Source: Oceanobacillus kimchii X50
GTDB taxonomy: Bacteria; Bacillota; Bacilli; Bacillales; Amphibacillaceae
Reading direction: 5' to 3'
Assembly (NCBI RefSeq): GCF_000340475.1
Contig: NZ_CM001792.1
Location: 2,068,659 to 2,132,658, forward strand
DNA length: 64,000 bases
The position numbers and the translations under genes are program-made. Shown here piece after piece: positions 54,219 through 63,302 of this stretch (the stretch's first letter is position 1; every line of letters begins with the position of its first letter). A model generated the notes under the pieces. It was not told the origin of the DNA. It saw only the letters and a list, made by a program, of their open reading frames with translations, and made no database searches.

Positions 54219-56216
54219 TTAATTTCTAGACAGTTTAAAATTCTCTACTAATTGTTGTAAGTCCTCAGCTACAGATGTTAAATCAGATGCTGAATTTGCT
54301 ATTTCTTCCATAGATGCAAGTTGTTCTTGTGTAGATGCAGAAACATTTTCTGCTTCATTTGATACTGTGTCACCAATGGATGCTACTCCTTCAAATATAG
54401 AAGTAAATTGTTTCGTCGCAGTAGAAATTTCTTCAATTTCAGTAGTTACACTCGTAATTTGATTCGTAATGGAATCCACGTATCCAGTAATATTCGAGAA
54501 TGATTGATCTGCATTATTTGCGATATTAATACCTTTTTCAACTTCTGTTGTTGCAGCTTTCATTGAACTCACAGTATTCGCAGTTTCCGATTGAATTGCG
54601 TTAATCATTGTCTTTATTTGTTCAGCTGATTGGGAAGACTTTTCGGCAAGTTTTCTTACTTCATCAGCTACAACAGCAAATCCTTTCCCATGCTCTCCTG
54701 CTCTGGCTGCTTCGATTGCTGCATTTAGAGCTAACAAGTTTGTTTGCTCGGAAATATCTGTAATAACATCAATAATTTTGCTAATTTCTTCTGATTGATT
54801 ACCTAAATCTTGAATATTATTTGATAGTTGATGTGTATTCTCTTTGATAAATTTCATTTGACTAATTGTCGTATTCAGAGCTTTATTCCCTTCATTAACA
54901 GCAGAAATGGTATTGGTAACTGTATTTGAAACCTCATTCGAGCTCGATTCGATAGTATAAATAGACTCCGTCATTTCCTTCGCTAATTTGGAACTTTTCG
55001 TTATATTGTTATTTAGACTATTCATCCCCTCAGCTACTTCTTGTACGGATGAAGAAATTTGTTCTGTTGCTGAGGTATTTTGTTCTGTACTAGCATTTAA
55101 TTGCTCTGCAGAAGATGCTAAATGATTTGATTTATCTCTAACTTGAAGTATAATTCCATTCAAGTTTTCTCGCATTTTATTAAACGATTGAGCAAGTGTG
55201 CCTAATTCATCATTTCGATGTAAGTGTACTTCATCGCTTAAGTCTCCATGACTTATCGTGTTACTTGCACTTACAAGATGATAAATCGGTTTAGAAATAG
55301 AGCGAATGATAAATACAATTAATACTCCTCCAAGAGCTAATGCAATCGTAATAACAAGGATTGTCGTATTTAAAATTGGGCTCACATTATGCGTTATTTC
55401 ACTATTAAACATGCTCCCAGCTATTTTCCAACCTGTAATTTCACTTGTAGCAAATGCTAATTGTTTTTGATCCCCTTCAAAAAGATAGTTGAACTTCCCA
55501 TTTTCTGAGTCATATAGTTTGGTGAAAAAATCTTCTGTTGCTTCAGCACCAGCCTCATAATTGGGATGACTGATATAATTTTGCGCTTCATCTAATAGAA
55601 ACAAATACCCTTCTTCACCGATAGTGACTGAATTAACTATATCTGTCAAACTAGCCAACTCTAAGTTTACTGCCACAACACCATCGTTATTAGCAGTAGC
55701 TTTCGCAAGTGTCACCACCACTTGATTGGAAGAAGCTGATACATAAGGAGTTGTTACAATTACTTCTCCTTGATTGTCCATCGCTTGTTGATACCAAGGT
55801 CGCTCTCTTGGATCATAATCTGGTGGATTTTTAAAGGATGTAGGAAAATTCATAAACTCTCCCGTCTCCGTTCCTACATATGTTTGTTCAAAAGCTACAT
55901 CTTTCGAATTTTGCATATTTTCTAGAATTCTGCCCGTAGCTTCATCTGCATTATCTTCTATATCCGATGGATCAATTGCAGTAGATAAGTATTCGATACT
56001 ATCCATTTGGTCATTCATAAACTGATCAATGGTTTGTTTCATTATTTCTACACTCTTTTGGGCAGAGTCTAACATACTTTCCTCAATCTTATTCTTTGCA
56101 CTTTGGTAAGAAGTTGCTCCGATTGCGATACTAGGGATTAATAATATGATAAGAAACGCTATTATTAATCTATTTCTTAAACTAATTGATTTCTTGATTC
56201 CTTTTTTCTTCTTCAA
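54219..56216 (-). CDS. Methyl-accepting chemotaxis protein (dCache, HAMP)
   Basis: A 665-aa chemoreceptor: transmembrane helix (about 15-37), extracellular double-Cache sensor (about 50-285; [20 protein letters not shown] and [16 protein letters not shown]), second helix (about 288-310), HAMP and a long coiled-coil signalling domain whose hairpin tip reads [20 protein letters not shown] then [13 protein letters not shown]. The PWY-x-A and TPY elements are typical of amino-acid-binding dCache domains, so an amino-acid ligand is possible. ATG after AGGAGG. Monocistronic. Confidence 0.93.
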   Translation of the reverse strand: MKKKKGIKKSISLRNRLIIAFLIILLIPSIAIGATSYQSAKNKIEESMLDSAQKSVEIMKQTIDQFMNDQMDSIEYLSTAIDPSDIEDNADEATGRILENMQNSKDVAFEQTYVGTETGEFMNFPTSFKNPPDYDPRERPWYQQAMDNQGEVIVTTPYVSASSNQVVVTLAKATANNDGVVAVNLELASLTDIVNSVTIGEEGYLFLLDEAQNYISHPNYEAGAEATEDFFTKLYDSENGKFNYLFEGDQKQLAFATSEITGWKIAGSMFNSEITHNVSPILNTTILVITIALALGGVLIVFIIRSISKPIYHLVSASNTISHGDLSDEVHLHRNDELGTLAQSFNKMRENLNGIILQVRDKSNHLASSAEQLNASTEQNTSATEQISSSVQEVAEGMNSLNNNITKSSKLAKEMTESIYTIESSSNEVSNTVTNTISAVNEGNKALNTTISQMKFIKENTHQLSNNIQDLGNQSEEISKIIDVITDISEQTNLLALNAAIEAARAGEHGKGFAVVADEVRKLAEKSSQSAEQIKTMINAIQSETANTVSSMKAATTEVEKGINIANNADQSFSNITGYVDSITNQITSVTTEIEEISTATKQFTSIFEGVASIGDTVSNEAENVSASTQEQLASMEEIANSASDLTSVAEDLQQLVENFKLSRN

Positions 56217-56374
56217 GTTGTGTTACCTCCTGCTATAAGTAATTGTGCAATCATGAGCTTTATATCGACCAAAAGCACTATAACTTAACAGCAAGTGTAA
56301 AAATAAAAATAATCATAAAAGTCGAATAATTATAGAACTCCCTATCTATAAGATTATATCTATTTAGCAAATAA

Positions 56375-56402
56375 GCACCTATCTCATTGATAGATGCTCG
56401 TT
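56375..56402 (-). terminator. Probable terminator of the NERD-protein gene
   Basis: GAGCATCTATC and GATAGGTGCTT (minus strand) form a 10-bp stem with one G-U pair around AATGA, after the stop at 56435. Confidence 0.5.
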
Positions 56403-56434
56403 GATTTCGTTTTTCATCATTGTTTAATAGTCAC

Positions 56435-57385
56435 TTATTGATCTACATTTCCCATACTATTTTTATTTATAATATAGCTAGTTATATCAGCAAGTTCTTC
56501 ATGTTGATACTTTCTATTTTTTGTAGTTAATTCTTCTAAGAAAAAAGTATAGAGACTTTTCTCATCTGTAAAGATATTAACCCGGTCATTATTTGAATAA
56601 TTTTTCACAACCGTATGATTTTGAGAAGCACAATTATAATACACAATCGGTTCTACAAAATTATACTTCGGATTCGCTTCTTCTAAAAAGTGTTTCAGTT
56701 TTAATGCTGTCTCGATTACTTGGTTAGATGGATTTCCATAGGATATTACTTTTACATTTGCTTGCAAGGATTCAGGTACACCATCATTTTTAATTACAAT
56801 CGTATGTTCTTTATGATCATCATACGGGAACATCGAATGAATTAACAAATCTAGCGTTTCATCTTGACCATAAGAAACTCCATGTAAAACTGTACCTGAC
56901 CATTTCTTCGTTTCTATAATGTACATTCCTGTAGGCAACAAAATGAAATGATCAATTTGTTTCGTCTTTAATTCAAGTCCTTTGTTGTAAGGAACAAAAA
57001 GATTACCGAGAATCACCATTTCTTCTTTTTGTACTAGATTTTGTTTGACTAACATATCCTTTACATGTAATAAAATGTTATGAGTTTCTACTTCACCGCT
57101 ATTAATGGAAAATGCCTTCAAGCTATTTATATAATCATTTTTATCACTTATAATTTTATTAAATCTATTTATTTCTTTATTGAGCTCAATCTCAAAACGT
57201 TGATGTTCATTATGCAACATATTCTCGTACTCAGAGGTTTGTGTTTCCATTGTTGCCGATACTTCTTCCGTTATCGCATCAATGTTATATTCATGCTCCC
57301 TTTCCATATTCTTTGTACGCTTCAATAAAAATACAATAACGATAGCAAAAATAATTATTATCGACAAGTAAATTATAGTTACCAT
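56435..57385 (-). CDS. NERD-domain membrane protein
   Basis: A 316-aa protein: N-terminal transmembrane helix (about 3-22), coiled coil (about 25-85), and a nuclease-related NERD domain (about 100-230) with the core QIDHFILLPTGMYIIETKKW. The D and E-x-K acids of the restriction-endonuclease-like fold are in place (Asp in QIDHF; Glu and Lys in IIETKKW). NERD proteins are thought to process nucleic acid, but few have been tested. AGGAGG precedes the ATG. It stands alone between the chemoreceptor gene and the tRNA genes. Confidence 0.85.
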   Translation of the reverse strand: MVTIIYLSIIIIFAIVIVFLLKRTKNMEREHEYNIDAITEEVSATMETQTSEYENMLHNEHQRFEIELNKEINRFNKIISDKNDYINSLKAFSINSGEVETHNILLHVKDMLVKQNLVQKEEMVILGNLFVPYNKGLELKTKQIDHFILLPTGMYIIETKKWSGTVLHGVSYGQDETLDLLIHSMFPYDDHKEHTIVIKNDGVPESLQANVKVISYGNPSNQVIETALKLKHFLEEANPKYNFVEPIVYYNCASQNHTVVKNYSNNDRVNIFTDEKSLYTFFLEELTTKNRKYQHEELADITSYIINKNSMGNVDQ

Positions 57386-57602
57386 ATTTATCCTCCTATA
57401 CGGTTATTCTACTACATCGCTGTGACAATATCTTCTAAATAAACGGCAAACTTTTAAACAATTTCTGCAAAAATATAAATCCAACTATTTGTGATTAGAA
57501 TACATCATACTATTAAATAAACCAACCTTTATCATGAATTTATGACTAAATTGCCAAATGATATGCCTTTAGAATTTATAGAAGTATATTATCCACCCTA
57601 TG

Positions 57603-57636
57603 AAAAAAGGATTCTAGCTACCAACTGAATCCCTTT
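57603..57636 (-). terminator. Distal terminator behind the tRNA genes
   Basis: GGATTC (57609-57614) pairs with GAATCC (57627-57632), then six T on the minus strand. It is a second terminator about 50 bp past the first one. Confidence 0.55.
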
Positions 57637-57680
57637 ATCGTAACCATAGAATAAAACTAGGAAGATCAATAAGTCAACAT

Positions 57681-57718
57681 AAAAAACCCTCATAAACATT
57701 GTGTTTACAAGGGTTAAC
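57681..57718 (-). terminator. Terminator of the tRNA-Gly/tRNA-Arg transcript
   Basis: ACCCTTGTAAAC with GTTTATGAGGGT (two G-U pairs) around ACAAT, followed by TTTTTT on the minus strand, directly after tRNA-Arg. Confidence 0.75.
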
Positions 57719-57722
57719 CTAA

Positions 57723-57796
57723 CGTCCCAGGCAGGATTCGAACCTGCGACCCACAGCTTAGAAGGCTGTTGCTCTATCCAGCTGAGCTACTGGGAC
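57723..57796 (-). tRNA. tRNA-Arg (anticodon UCU)
   Basis: A 74-nt cloverleaf on the minus strand: acceptor GTCCCAG/CTGGGAC, D-arm GCTCAGCTGGATAGAGC, anticodon loop CCTTCTAAG with TCT, T-arm GCAGGTTCGAATCCTGC. CCA is not encoded. It reads AGA codons. Confidence 0.95.
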
Positions 57797-57801
57797 AAAT
57801 T

Positions 57802-57875
57802 TGGAGCGGGTGAAGGGAATCGAACCCTCGTCATCAGCTTGGAAGGCTGAGGTTTTACCATTAAACTACACCCGC
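57802..57875 (-). tRNA. tRNA-Gly (anticodon UCC)
   Basis: Minus-strand cloverleaf: acceptor GCGGGTG/CACCCGC, short D-arm GTTTAATGGTAAAAC, anticodon loop CTTCCAA with TCC, T-arm GAGGGTTCGATTCCCTT, and an encoded CCA (57802-57804). It lies 5 bp upstream of tRNA-Arg, so the two share a transcript. Confidence 0.95.
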
Positions 57876-57973
57876 AAAGTCTATCTCTACTCAATCATTA
57901 TGTATGCCGTCTTTTTTAACGGACAAGTAATATTATATGACCGAGTAAACAATTTGTCAACAGTTTTTTTAAA

Positions 57974-58010
57974 AGTTTTAGTCAGTAACAAAAAAAGTTA
58001 CTGACTAAAC
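57974..58010 (-). terminator. Terminator of the rph-rdgB-ysnB run
   Basis: TTTAGTCAGTAAC and GTTACTGACTAAA form a perfect 13-bp stem around seven T (minus strand), 3 bp after the ysnB stop. Confidence 0.75.
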
Positions 58011-58012
58011 TT

Positions 58013-58525
58013 TTATAGTATTGTTGAATAAGACATATTTTTAATTTTTTGTCCATCCACTGTATAAAACTGAACAGAAACCGTTTCATTATCTAACCAT
58101 TCTAATATAGCATACGTCTTCTCCACGCGGTTTCGCGGCATACGAATACTTCCTGGATTGATAAATAATTGTTCTCCAATTTTTTCTGCACCAGCAATAT
58201 GTGTATGTCCAAAGCAAACAACTTTAGCTTGATGTTCTTCTGCTGCATAAGAAAGTGTGGTAAGTCCAGATTTCACTTGATGGAGATGTCCATGTGTAAT
58301 AAAGAATCTAGTTCCATCAATATCTTTTATTTCTTCAGTTGGATATCGGGGATCGAAATCACAATTCCCTCCAACTTTATAAAAAGGATGTAACACTTCT
58401 GCATCAAAATCTAATTCTGAATCGCCACAGTGAATATACCAATCAACTTCATCATGTTGATCCATTATTTCTGTTAGCTCCTCAGTCAAACCATGACTGT
58501 CACTAGTTATTAATACACGAGTCAT
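58013..58525 (-). CDS. ysnB: YsnB, MJ0936-family metallophosphodiesterase
   Basis: A 170-aa calcineurin-like phosphoesterase with all metal-site motifs: SDSHG, HCGDSE, GNCDF, THGH and GHTH. Related small enzymes hydrolyse phosphodiesters, including cyclic nucleotides, but the substrate of YsnB is unknown. The ATG at 58525 has GGAGGGG 7 bases ahead; an in-frame extension to 58588 runs into rdgB and is not family-like. Third gene of rph-rdgB-ysnB, as in B. subtilis. Confidence 0.93.
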   Translation of the reverse strand: MTRVLITSDSHGLTEELTEIMDQHDEVDWYIHCGDSELDFDAEVLHPFYKVGGNCDFDPRYPTEEIKDIDGTRFFITHGHLHQVKSGLTTLSYAAEEHQAKVVCFGHTHIAGAEKIGEQLFINPGSIRMPRNRVEKTYAILEWLDNETVSVQFYTVDGQKIKNMSYSTIL

Positions 58526-58547
58526 CGTAACCCCTCCAATTGGTGAC

Positions 58548-59141
58548 TTATAATGTATGTAACCATTTTTCAAGCTGATCAATCGCATTTTTACGATGAC
58601 TAATTTGATTTTTTTTATCTGGATCTAATTCAGCCATTGTCACATCATATCCTTTAGGAATAAAGATAGGATCGTATCCAAATCCATGATCGCCTTTTTG
58701 GTTTCTATGAATGTACCCTTCACAATACCCTGTATTAAAAGTTGTTTCTTCACCGGGTTGCGCTATAGCCAATACACAAATAAATCTAGCATGACGATCT
58801 TGATCAGGAACATCCTGCATTTCCTGTAGAACCTTGTCTATATTCGCTTGATCATTAGTGGGTTCACCAGCATATCTTGCGGAAAATAGACCAGGTCGTC
58901 CATTTAAAGCATCAATTATTAATCCTGAATCATCAGCAATAACAGCTGTATTAAAACGTTCACTAATTTGTTCTGCTTTTAAAGCTGCATTTTCTTCAAA
59001 AGTAGTTCCTGTTTCCTCAATATCTGGAATAGATTCAGGTAAATCCAATAATGATATTGCTTGAATATCAAAGCTAGCAAAGAATTCCTTGAATTCTTTA
59101 GCCTTTCCCTTATTTTTAGTAGCAACAATTATTTTTTTCAT
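58548..59141 (-). CDS. rdgB: XTP/dITP pyrophosphatase (RdgB/HAM1)
   Basis: House-cleaning enzyme that removes non-canonical purine triphosphates (ITP, XTP) from the nucleotide pool. The 197-aa protein has ATKNKGKAKEF at the N-terminus, ADDSGLIIDALNGRPGLFSARYAG and GFGYDPIFIPKGY and SHRKNA. It corresponds to ysnA of B. subtilis, between rph (22-bp gap) and ysnB. Confidence 0.97.
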   Translation of the reverse strand: MKKIIVATKNKGKAKEFKEFFASFDIQAISLLDLPESIPDIEETGTTFEENAALKAEQISERFNTAVIADDSGLIIDALNGRPGLFSARYAGEPTNDQANIDKVLQEMQDVPDQDRHARFICVLAIAQPGEETTFNTGYCEGYIHRNQKGDHGFGYDPIFIPKGYDVTMAELDPDKKNQISHRKNAIDQLEKWLHTL

Positions 59142-59163
59142 ATGATTACATTACTCCCTACAA

Positions 59164-59907
59164 TTATCTTTCCATATCTATAATTAATTTATCTGCTAAA
59201 ATTTCTTTTTGTATTTTCACCAGTTGCTGAATACCTTCTTCACCTAATTTTAGCATATTTTGTAATTGGGTAGGAGTAAAGGTCGCTTCTTCTCCTGTAC
59301 CTTGAATTTCCACAAACTCTCCTGCACCAGTCATCACAATATTCATATCGACTGCTGCTTCCGAATCTTCTTCATAATTCAGGTCTAGAATTTCTGTTCC
59401 GTTTATTAACACCCCTACAGAAATAGCTGCTAAATAATCATGAATTGGCATTTTTTTTAATGTTTTTGCTTCAACTAATTTTGAGAATGCAAGTGACATT
59501 GCTACAAATGCTCCTGTAATAGAAGCTGTTCTTGTTCCTCCATCCGCTTGAATTACATCACAATCAATCCAAACTGTACGCTCTCCAATTTGATCTAAAT
59601 CAACAACTGATCGTAATGCTCTACCAATAAGTCGTTGAATTTCCATCGTTCTTCCACTTACTTTTCCTTTTGAAGATTCACGAATATTTCTCTGGGCAGT
59701 AGCTCTAGGGAGCATGGCATATTCCGCAGTTATCCATCCTTTACCCTGACCCCGCATAAACGGAGGGACACGATCCTCAATACTTGCGTTACATATAACT
59801 TTTGTATTTCCCATTTCTATCAGTACGGACCCTTCCGGATGCGATATATAATTAGTTGTTATGTTTATATTTCTTAATTGATTTACTTGTCTCTGATCAT
59901 TTCTCAT
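59164..59907 (-). CDS. rph: Ribonuclease PH
   Basis: Phosphorolytic 3'-5' exoribonuclease that trims tRNA 3' ends. The 247-aa protein has the RNase PH fold marks [35 protein letters not shown] and [20 protein letters not shown] with the conserved phosphate-site arginine. Start ATG with GGAGG. It heads the rph-rdgB-ysnB run. Confidence 0.97.
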   Translation of the reverse strand: MRNDQRQVNQLRNINITTNYISHPEGSVLIEMGNTKVICNASIEDRVPPFMRGQGKGWITAEYAMLPRATAQRNIRESSKGKVSGRTMEIQRLIGRALRSVVDLDQIGERTVWIDCDVIQADGGTRTASITGAFVAMSLAFSKLVEAKTLKKMPIHDYLAAISVGVLINGTEILDLNYEEDSEAAVDMNIVMTGAGEFVEIQGTGEEATFTPTQLQNMLKLGEEGIQQLVKIQKEILADKLIIDMER

Positions 59908-60023
59908 TTTAATTCTTCCTCCTCAATTGTACACTGAATAGCTTATCATATTTTTTCAAAAAGAAACATTATCCATATGTTCTCATAAGATTGTTATAAC
60001 TACTATTTATATCTTAACAAATT

Positions 60024-60065
60024 TAAAAACCTCTATACTACTTAAAATGTAGTAATAGAGGTTAT
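60024..60065 (-). terminator. Terminator of gerM
   Basis: AACCTCTATTACTAC and GTAGTATAGAGGTT (minus strand) pair with one bulge and run into TTTTT, 15 bp after the gerM stop. Confidence 0.75.
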
Positions 60066-60079
60066 AATTTAAAACATTA

Positions 60080-61138
60080 TTATAATTCTTCACTTGGTGA
60101 GAATACTTGTTTTGTTACTGGTTCTGTATATGCTTCTCCATTTTCATTTACAACTTTTTCTACATTCTCCACCTTTACATCAACTGCATCTATATTTGGC
60201 TGTTCCGTAAGTGTACGAACCATAGTTTCCATAACCTCATCAGCTATAATCCCTTGCTCACTATCAGCTAATATTTCTTTATTAAATACTACCTCAAGAA
60301 TACCATTACTTAATGTTGGTTCAGAAGCAAGCCCAGCCTCTGGATTAAATACGTTGACAACTGTTGATTGGTATCCAGGACCATCAATCAATTCTTCTAT
60401 AATATTAGCAATTGCTTCATCTTCATTAGTTTCAATATACTGCGTTACTGGCACATAATAACGATTATTTTCTTGTTCGACTGGATAATACATTGTCACA
60501 GGTTCACTCTGTAGATAATCCAACGTATCATTGTTAATTATATTGATTCCATTTGCTCTTGAATAACCAGAATTAATCGGGGTGCCATTTACTGGCATTT
60601 CCTTTAAGTCTTGACCATTTACTCGTAACTTAACTTTATGCACATTTTCAAATTGTGTTAACGTATGCGTAACAGATTCGAGTATTTGTACTTCTTGATT
60701 TTCTTCATACTGGGTAAATTCTTCTGATAAGTCTACAATAATTGTTCCATCCTCTTGTAAATTAACTCCAAGTACTTCGGTACCTTCTGGTAGCACCGCT
60801 TGAAAGCCATTTGGAAGAAGAGGTGTTACTGGACCGCCTTTTACAAGATGCTCTAATACTTGTGCTGCTACTTCATTTGTATCAGGGACTGGAAGTTCTA
60901 GTGTTTGAGAAGCAACCATTCCATTTGCATCTAGGAGATACAAGTCTCTAGATACTGTCTCAGCCGTCTCTTCAGGTGTAGCTGAAACATCTTCCTCATC
61001 TACTTTGTCAAGATTATCTACTTCCTGTGCATTTTGAGGTGGATCAATTTCATCAAGTGATTGTTCTCCTTCAAAACACCCAGATAAAATAGTGACAATA
61101 CTTATTGACCCTGCTAATAGCATTAATCGCTTTTTCAT
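60080..61138 (-). CDS. gerM: Germination lipoprotein GerM
   Basis: Sporulation lipoprotein with two GerMN repeats that joins the mother-cell/forespore channel assembly. The 352-aa protein has the lipobox ILSGC near residue 20, an acidic linker, then two related domains (about 90-195: LEHLVKGGPVTPLLPNGFQA; about 225-335: IIEELIDGPGYQSTVVNVFN). The ATG at 61138 has GGAGG 7 bases ahead and gives a proper signal peptide; an extension to 61201 does not. It lies between racE and rph, as in B. subtilis. Confidence 0.93.
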   Translation of the reverse strand: MKKRLMLLAGSISIVTILSGCFEGEQSLDEIDPPQNAQEVDNLDKVDEEDVSATPEETAETVSRDLYLLDANGMVASQTLELPVPDTNEVAAQVLEHLVKGGPVTPLLPNGFQAVLPEGTEVLGVNLQEDGTIIVDLSEEFTQYEENQEVQILESVTHTLTQFENVHKVKLRVNGQDLKEMPVNGTPINSGYSRANGINIINNDTLDYLQSEPVTMYYPVEQENNRYYVPVTQYIETNEDEAIANIIEELIDGPGYQSTVVNVFNPEAGLASEPTLSNGILEVVFNKEILADSEQGIIADEVMETMVRTLTEQPNIDAVDVKVENVEKVVNENGEAYTEPVTKQVFSPSEEL

Positions 61139-61263
61139 GCAAATACCTCCCACGATGGTTTGTACTACTATATATACGAGCCTATATAGAAAATAGACCA
61201 ATAATAGAATAAATTTCCTATAAATGATATTAATTAGTGTGAAAGCAGAAATTATATGCGATT

Positions 61264-61400
61264 ACAATGAAGCAAGCTTTTCATCTATTTTCAGGGAAGA
61301 TTTTGTTCTTCCCCACTGATTATTAGTTGAATAGAATCAAGCGGGCAGTTTATTCCCTACTTATCTTTCTTCTAATCCCCAGTGTCTAGAGTGAGGAATT
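61264..61400. ncRNA. Candidate structured RNA or repeat in the racE-gerM gap
   Basis: The stretch is GC-richer than its surroundings and folds: GGGAAG/CTTCCC (61294-61299 with 61308-61313), TGATT/AATCA (61317-61321 with 61335-61339), a GGG/CCC hairpin around 61342-61356, and an outer CACTGATTA (61314-61322) with TAATCCCCAGTG (61372-61383). No open frame crosses it. The fold reads on either strand; gerM and racE are both minus. Identity is unknown: a Bacillaceae intergenic RNA class or a dispersed repeat are the options. Confidence 0.35.
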
Positions 61401-61423
61401 ACCCGTTATATGCAAGATAAAAA

Positions 61424-61464
61424 TTAAAAAAGTTCCAATCCTCCATAACAGATGATTGGAACTT
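61424..61464 (-). terminator. Terminator of racE
   Basis: An 11-bp perfect stem (AAGTTCCAATC 61430-61440 with GATTGGAACTT 61454-61464) and a T run on the minus strand. Confidence 0.85.
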
Positions 61465-61494
61465 ACGTACGAGATTAATACAACTTACTATTAT

Positions 61495-62319
61495 TTACCA
61501 AACTTTGTTTGTTGATATATTTGCTTGTTTAATGGTTAGCATTTGGAAGTGAGACTCTTGAAATACTGTTTTTGCAATTTCGATAAAAATCTCTAAATCA
61601 CCAGTTGTATAAAATTGATGAAGTGGAACTAGATCACTTCGATTCATAATTTGGTGAACGTCAAGAAGTGTACTAGTTTCTCGTGCAGTTTCTTCACTGG
61701 AGGAAATAACAGTGACTTCTTCTCCCATTACCTCTTGTATGGTGGATTTAAGTAATGGATAGTGTGTACAACCTAAAATTAATGTGTCCATTTTTTTGTT
61801 GCTTGAGAATGGACGTAGAGCCTCTGTTACAACTGTTTTTGCTTCGGAACCGGATAACACGCCTCGTTCAACCATTGGAACAAATGGAGGACAAGCTAAC
61901 CCACTTACTTGAATGTTCGATTTAATTTTCGCCAATGCTTGTGAGTAAGCTCCACTACTTATCGTTCCTTCTGTTCCAATTACTCCAACCTGGTTATTTG
62001 TTGTAGATTTTATCGCAGCGCGGGCACCTGGTTGTATAACACCGATAACTGGTATATCTAATTGTTCTTTTAAATCCTTTAATGTAAACGCAGTGGCCGT
62101 ATTACATGCAACAACCAACATTTTTATATTTTTTGTTAATAAGAAATCCACCATTTCCCAAGTGAATTGCTGTACCTCTTTTTTTGATCTCGGGCCATAA
62201 GGACATCTAGCTGTATCCCCTAAATAAATTAATTGCTCTTTTGGAAGCTGCCTCATAAGTTCGTGAACAACTGTAAGTCCACCTACGCCCGAATCAATTA
62301 CCCCAATCGCTTTGTCCAC
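61495..62319 (-). CDS. racE: Glutamate racemase
   Basis: Makes D-glutamate for peptidoglycan. The 274-aa protein has VIDSGVGGLTVV with the catalytic region, GDTARCPYG, and both catalytic cysteines: VACNTATA and GCTHYPLL. It follows the MarR gene ysmB after 24 bp, the same pairing as in B. subtilis. Start ATG with a purine-rich GAGGAG site. Confidence 0.97.
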   Translation of the reverse strand: MDKAIGVIDSGVGGLTVVHELMRQLPKEQLIYLGDTARCPYGPRSKKEVQQFTWEMVDFLLTKNIKMLVVACNTATAFTLKDLKEQLDIPVIGVIQPGARAAIKSTTNNQVGVIGTEGTISSGAYSQALAKIKSNIQVSGLACPPFVPMVERGVLSGSEAKTVVTEALRPFSSNKKMDTLILGCTHYPLLKSTIQEVMGEEVTVISSSEETARETSTLLDVHQIMNRSDLVPLHQFYTTGDLEIFIEIAKTVFQESHFQMLTIKQANISTNKVW

Positions 62320-62343
62320 AAAGATGTCTCCTCTTTCGTTTGA

Positions 62344-62796
62344 TTATTTTTCGTTAACTATTTTCATCTCTTTATATAGAAACTCTAACAAGTGATTCAA
62401 CTGATTTTTTTCCTCTTCAGAGAATTTCGTTAAGACTTCTCCTAAATATGCCTGTCGTTTATCAATTACTTCTTCAATAATATGTTTGCCTTTTTCTAAT
62501 AAGTGAATGCGAACAACTCGTCGATCATTTGTATCGCGTACTCGCTCAACCAATTCATTCTTTTCCATACGATCCACTAAATCTGTTGTTGTACTAAATG
62601 CATGACTAATTCGATTTGAGAGTTCCCCAATTGTTAAATCTCCTTCTTCTAACAACCATTGTAAAGCGATAAATTGTGGAGAAGTGATTGGATAATTGTT
62701 TAAAATTTTACGACCATTTTGCTTGATCATTCCAGATATATAACGTAATCTCTTTTCCATTTGATTTACTGAATCACTTAATTCGTTCTTTTTCAA
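62344..62796 (-). CDS. ysmB: MarR-family regulator YsmB
   Basis: A 150-aa winged-helix regulator: LRYISGMIKQNGRKIL dimerisation helix, recognition helix region NRISHAFSTTTDLVDRMEKN and wing RDTNDRRVVRIHLLEKG. The target is unknown. AGGAGG precedes the ATG. It lies between racE and the divergent gerE, as in B. subtilis, and is probably cotranscribed with racE. Confidence 0.92.
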   Translation of the reverse strand: MKKNELSDSVNQMEKRLRYISGMIKQNGRKILNNYPITSPQFIALQWLLEEGDLTIGELSNRISHAFSTTTDLVDRMEKNELVERVRDTNDRRVVRIHLLEKGKHIIEEVIDKRQAYLGEVLTKFSEEEKNQLNHLLEFLYKEMKIVNEK

Positions 62797-62957
62797 CGTT
62801 CATCCTCCTACTTACTGTTCATCTATCAATTTCCAATATATTCATCTTATGTAATTGATGGAAGTTGTTTTATGTAAGGCTTGTTACTATAGTAAACCAA
62901 AATGAACTTCTTGAAAACTTTTTTGAGTAACTGACTGATTTCCGCACAAATATACGC

Positions 62958-62984
62958 ACTAATTTTTACTATAATCATAAGCTA
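62958..62984 (+). promoter_or_regulatory. Sigma-K promoter of gerE
   Basis: AC (62958-62959), 16-bp spacer, CATAAGCTA (62976-62984), a full match to AC-N16/17-CATANNNTA, 59 bp before the start codon. gerE is a known sigma-K gene in B. subtilis. Confidence 0.75.
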
Positions 62985-63043
62985 TATTGACTAAATAATT
63001 TCCCTTCATCATGCAGCTCTATAGAGCAAGGAGGGGGTAACAT

Positions 63044-63268
63044 TTGAAGGACAACGAGTATAAACCGAAGCAATTATTAACCAAACGCGAGAAAGAAGTG
63101 TTTGAACTATTAGTGCAGGATAAAACAACAAAAGAAATTGCACAGGAGTTGTTTATTTCCGAAAAAACTGTCCGGAACCATATTTCAAATGCTATGCAAA
63201 AATTGGGAGTCAAGGGACGGTCACAAGCCGTAGTTGAGCTTCTTCGCATGGGGGAATTAAAGCTCTAA
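63044..63268 (+). CDS. gerE: GerE, late mother-cell sporulation regulator
   Basis: LuxR-type DNA-binding protein that, with sigma-K, shapes late coat gene expression. The 74-aa protein is essentially one helix-turn-helix domain (LLTKREKEVFELLVQDKTTK, then EIAQELFISEKTVRNHISNA and MQKLGVKGRSQAVVELLRMG), nearly the same as B. subtilis GerE. The start is TTG with GGAGGGGG 9 bases upstream. It is monocistronic between divergent ysmB and convergent ysmA. Confidence 0.98.
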   Translation: MKDNEYKPKQLLTKREKEVFELLVQDKTTKEIAQELFISEKTVRNHISNAMQKLGVKGRSQAVVELLRMGELKL

Positions 63269-63302
63269 TAAAACCGACTACCCTTAATAGGGAGTCGGTT
63301 TT
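63269..63302. terminator. Bidirectional terminator between gerE and ysmA
   Basis: AAAACCGACTACCC with GGGAGTCGGTTTT, one unpaired base, loop TTAATA, directly after both convergent stops. Confidence 0.85.

Noticed and set aside
57541..57627. 28-codon frame starting MTKLPNDMPL
   Set aside because: No ribosome site, and its end overlaps a minus-strand terminator stem; too short to support.
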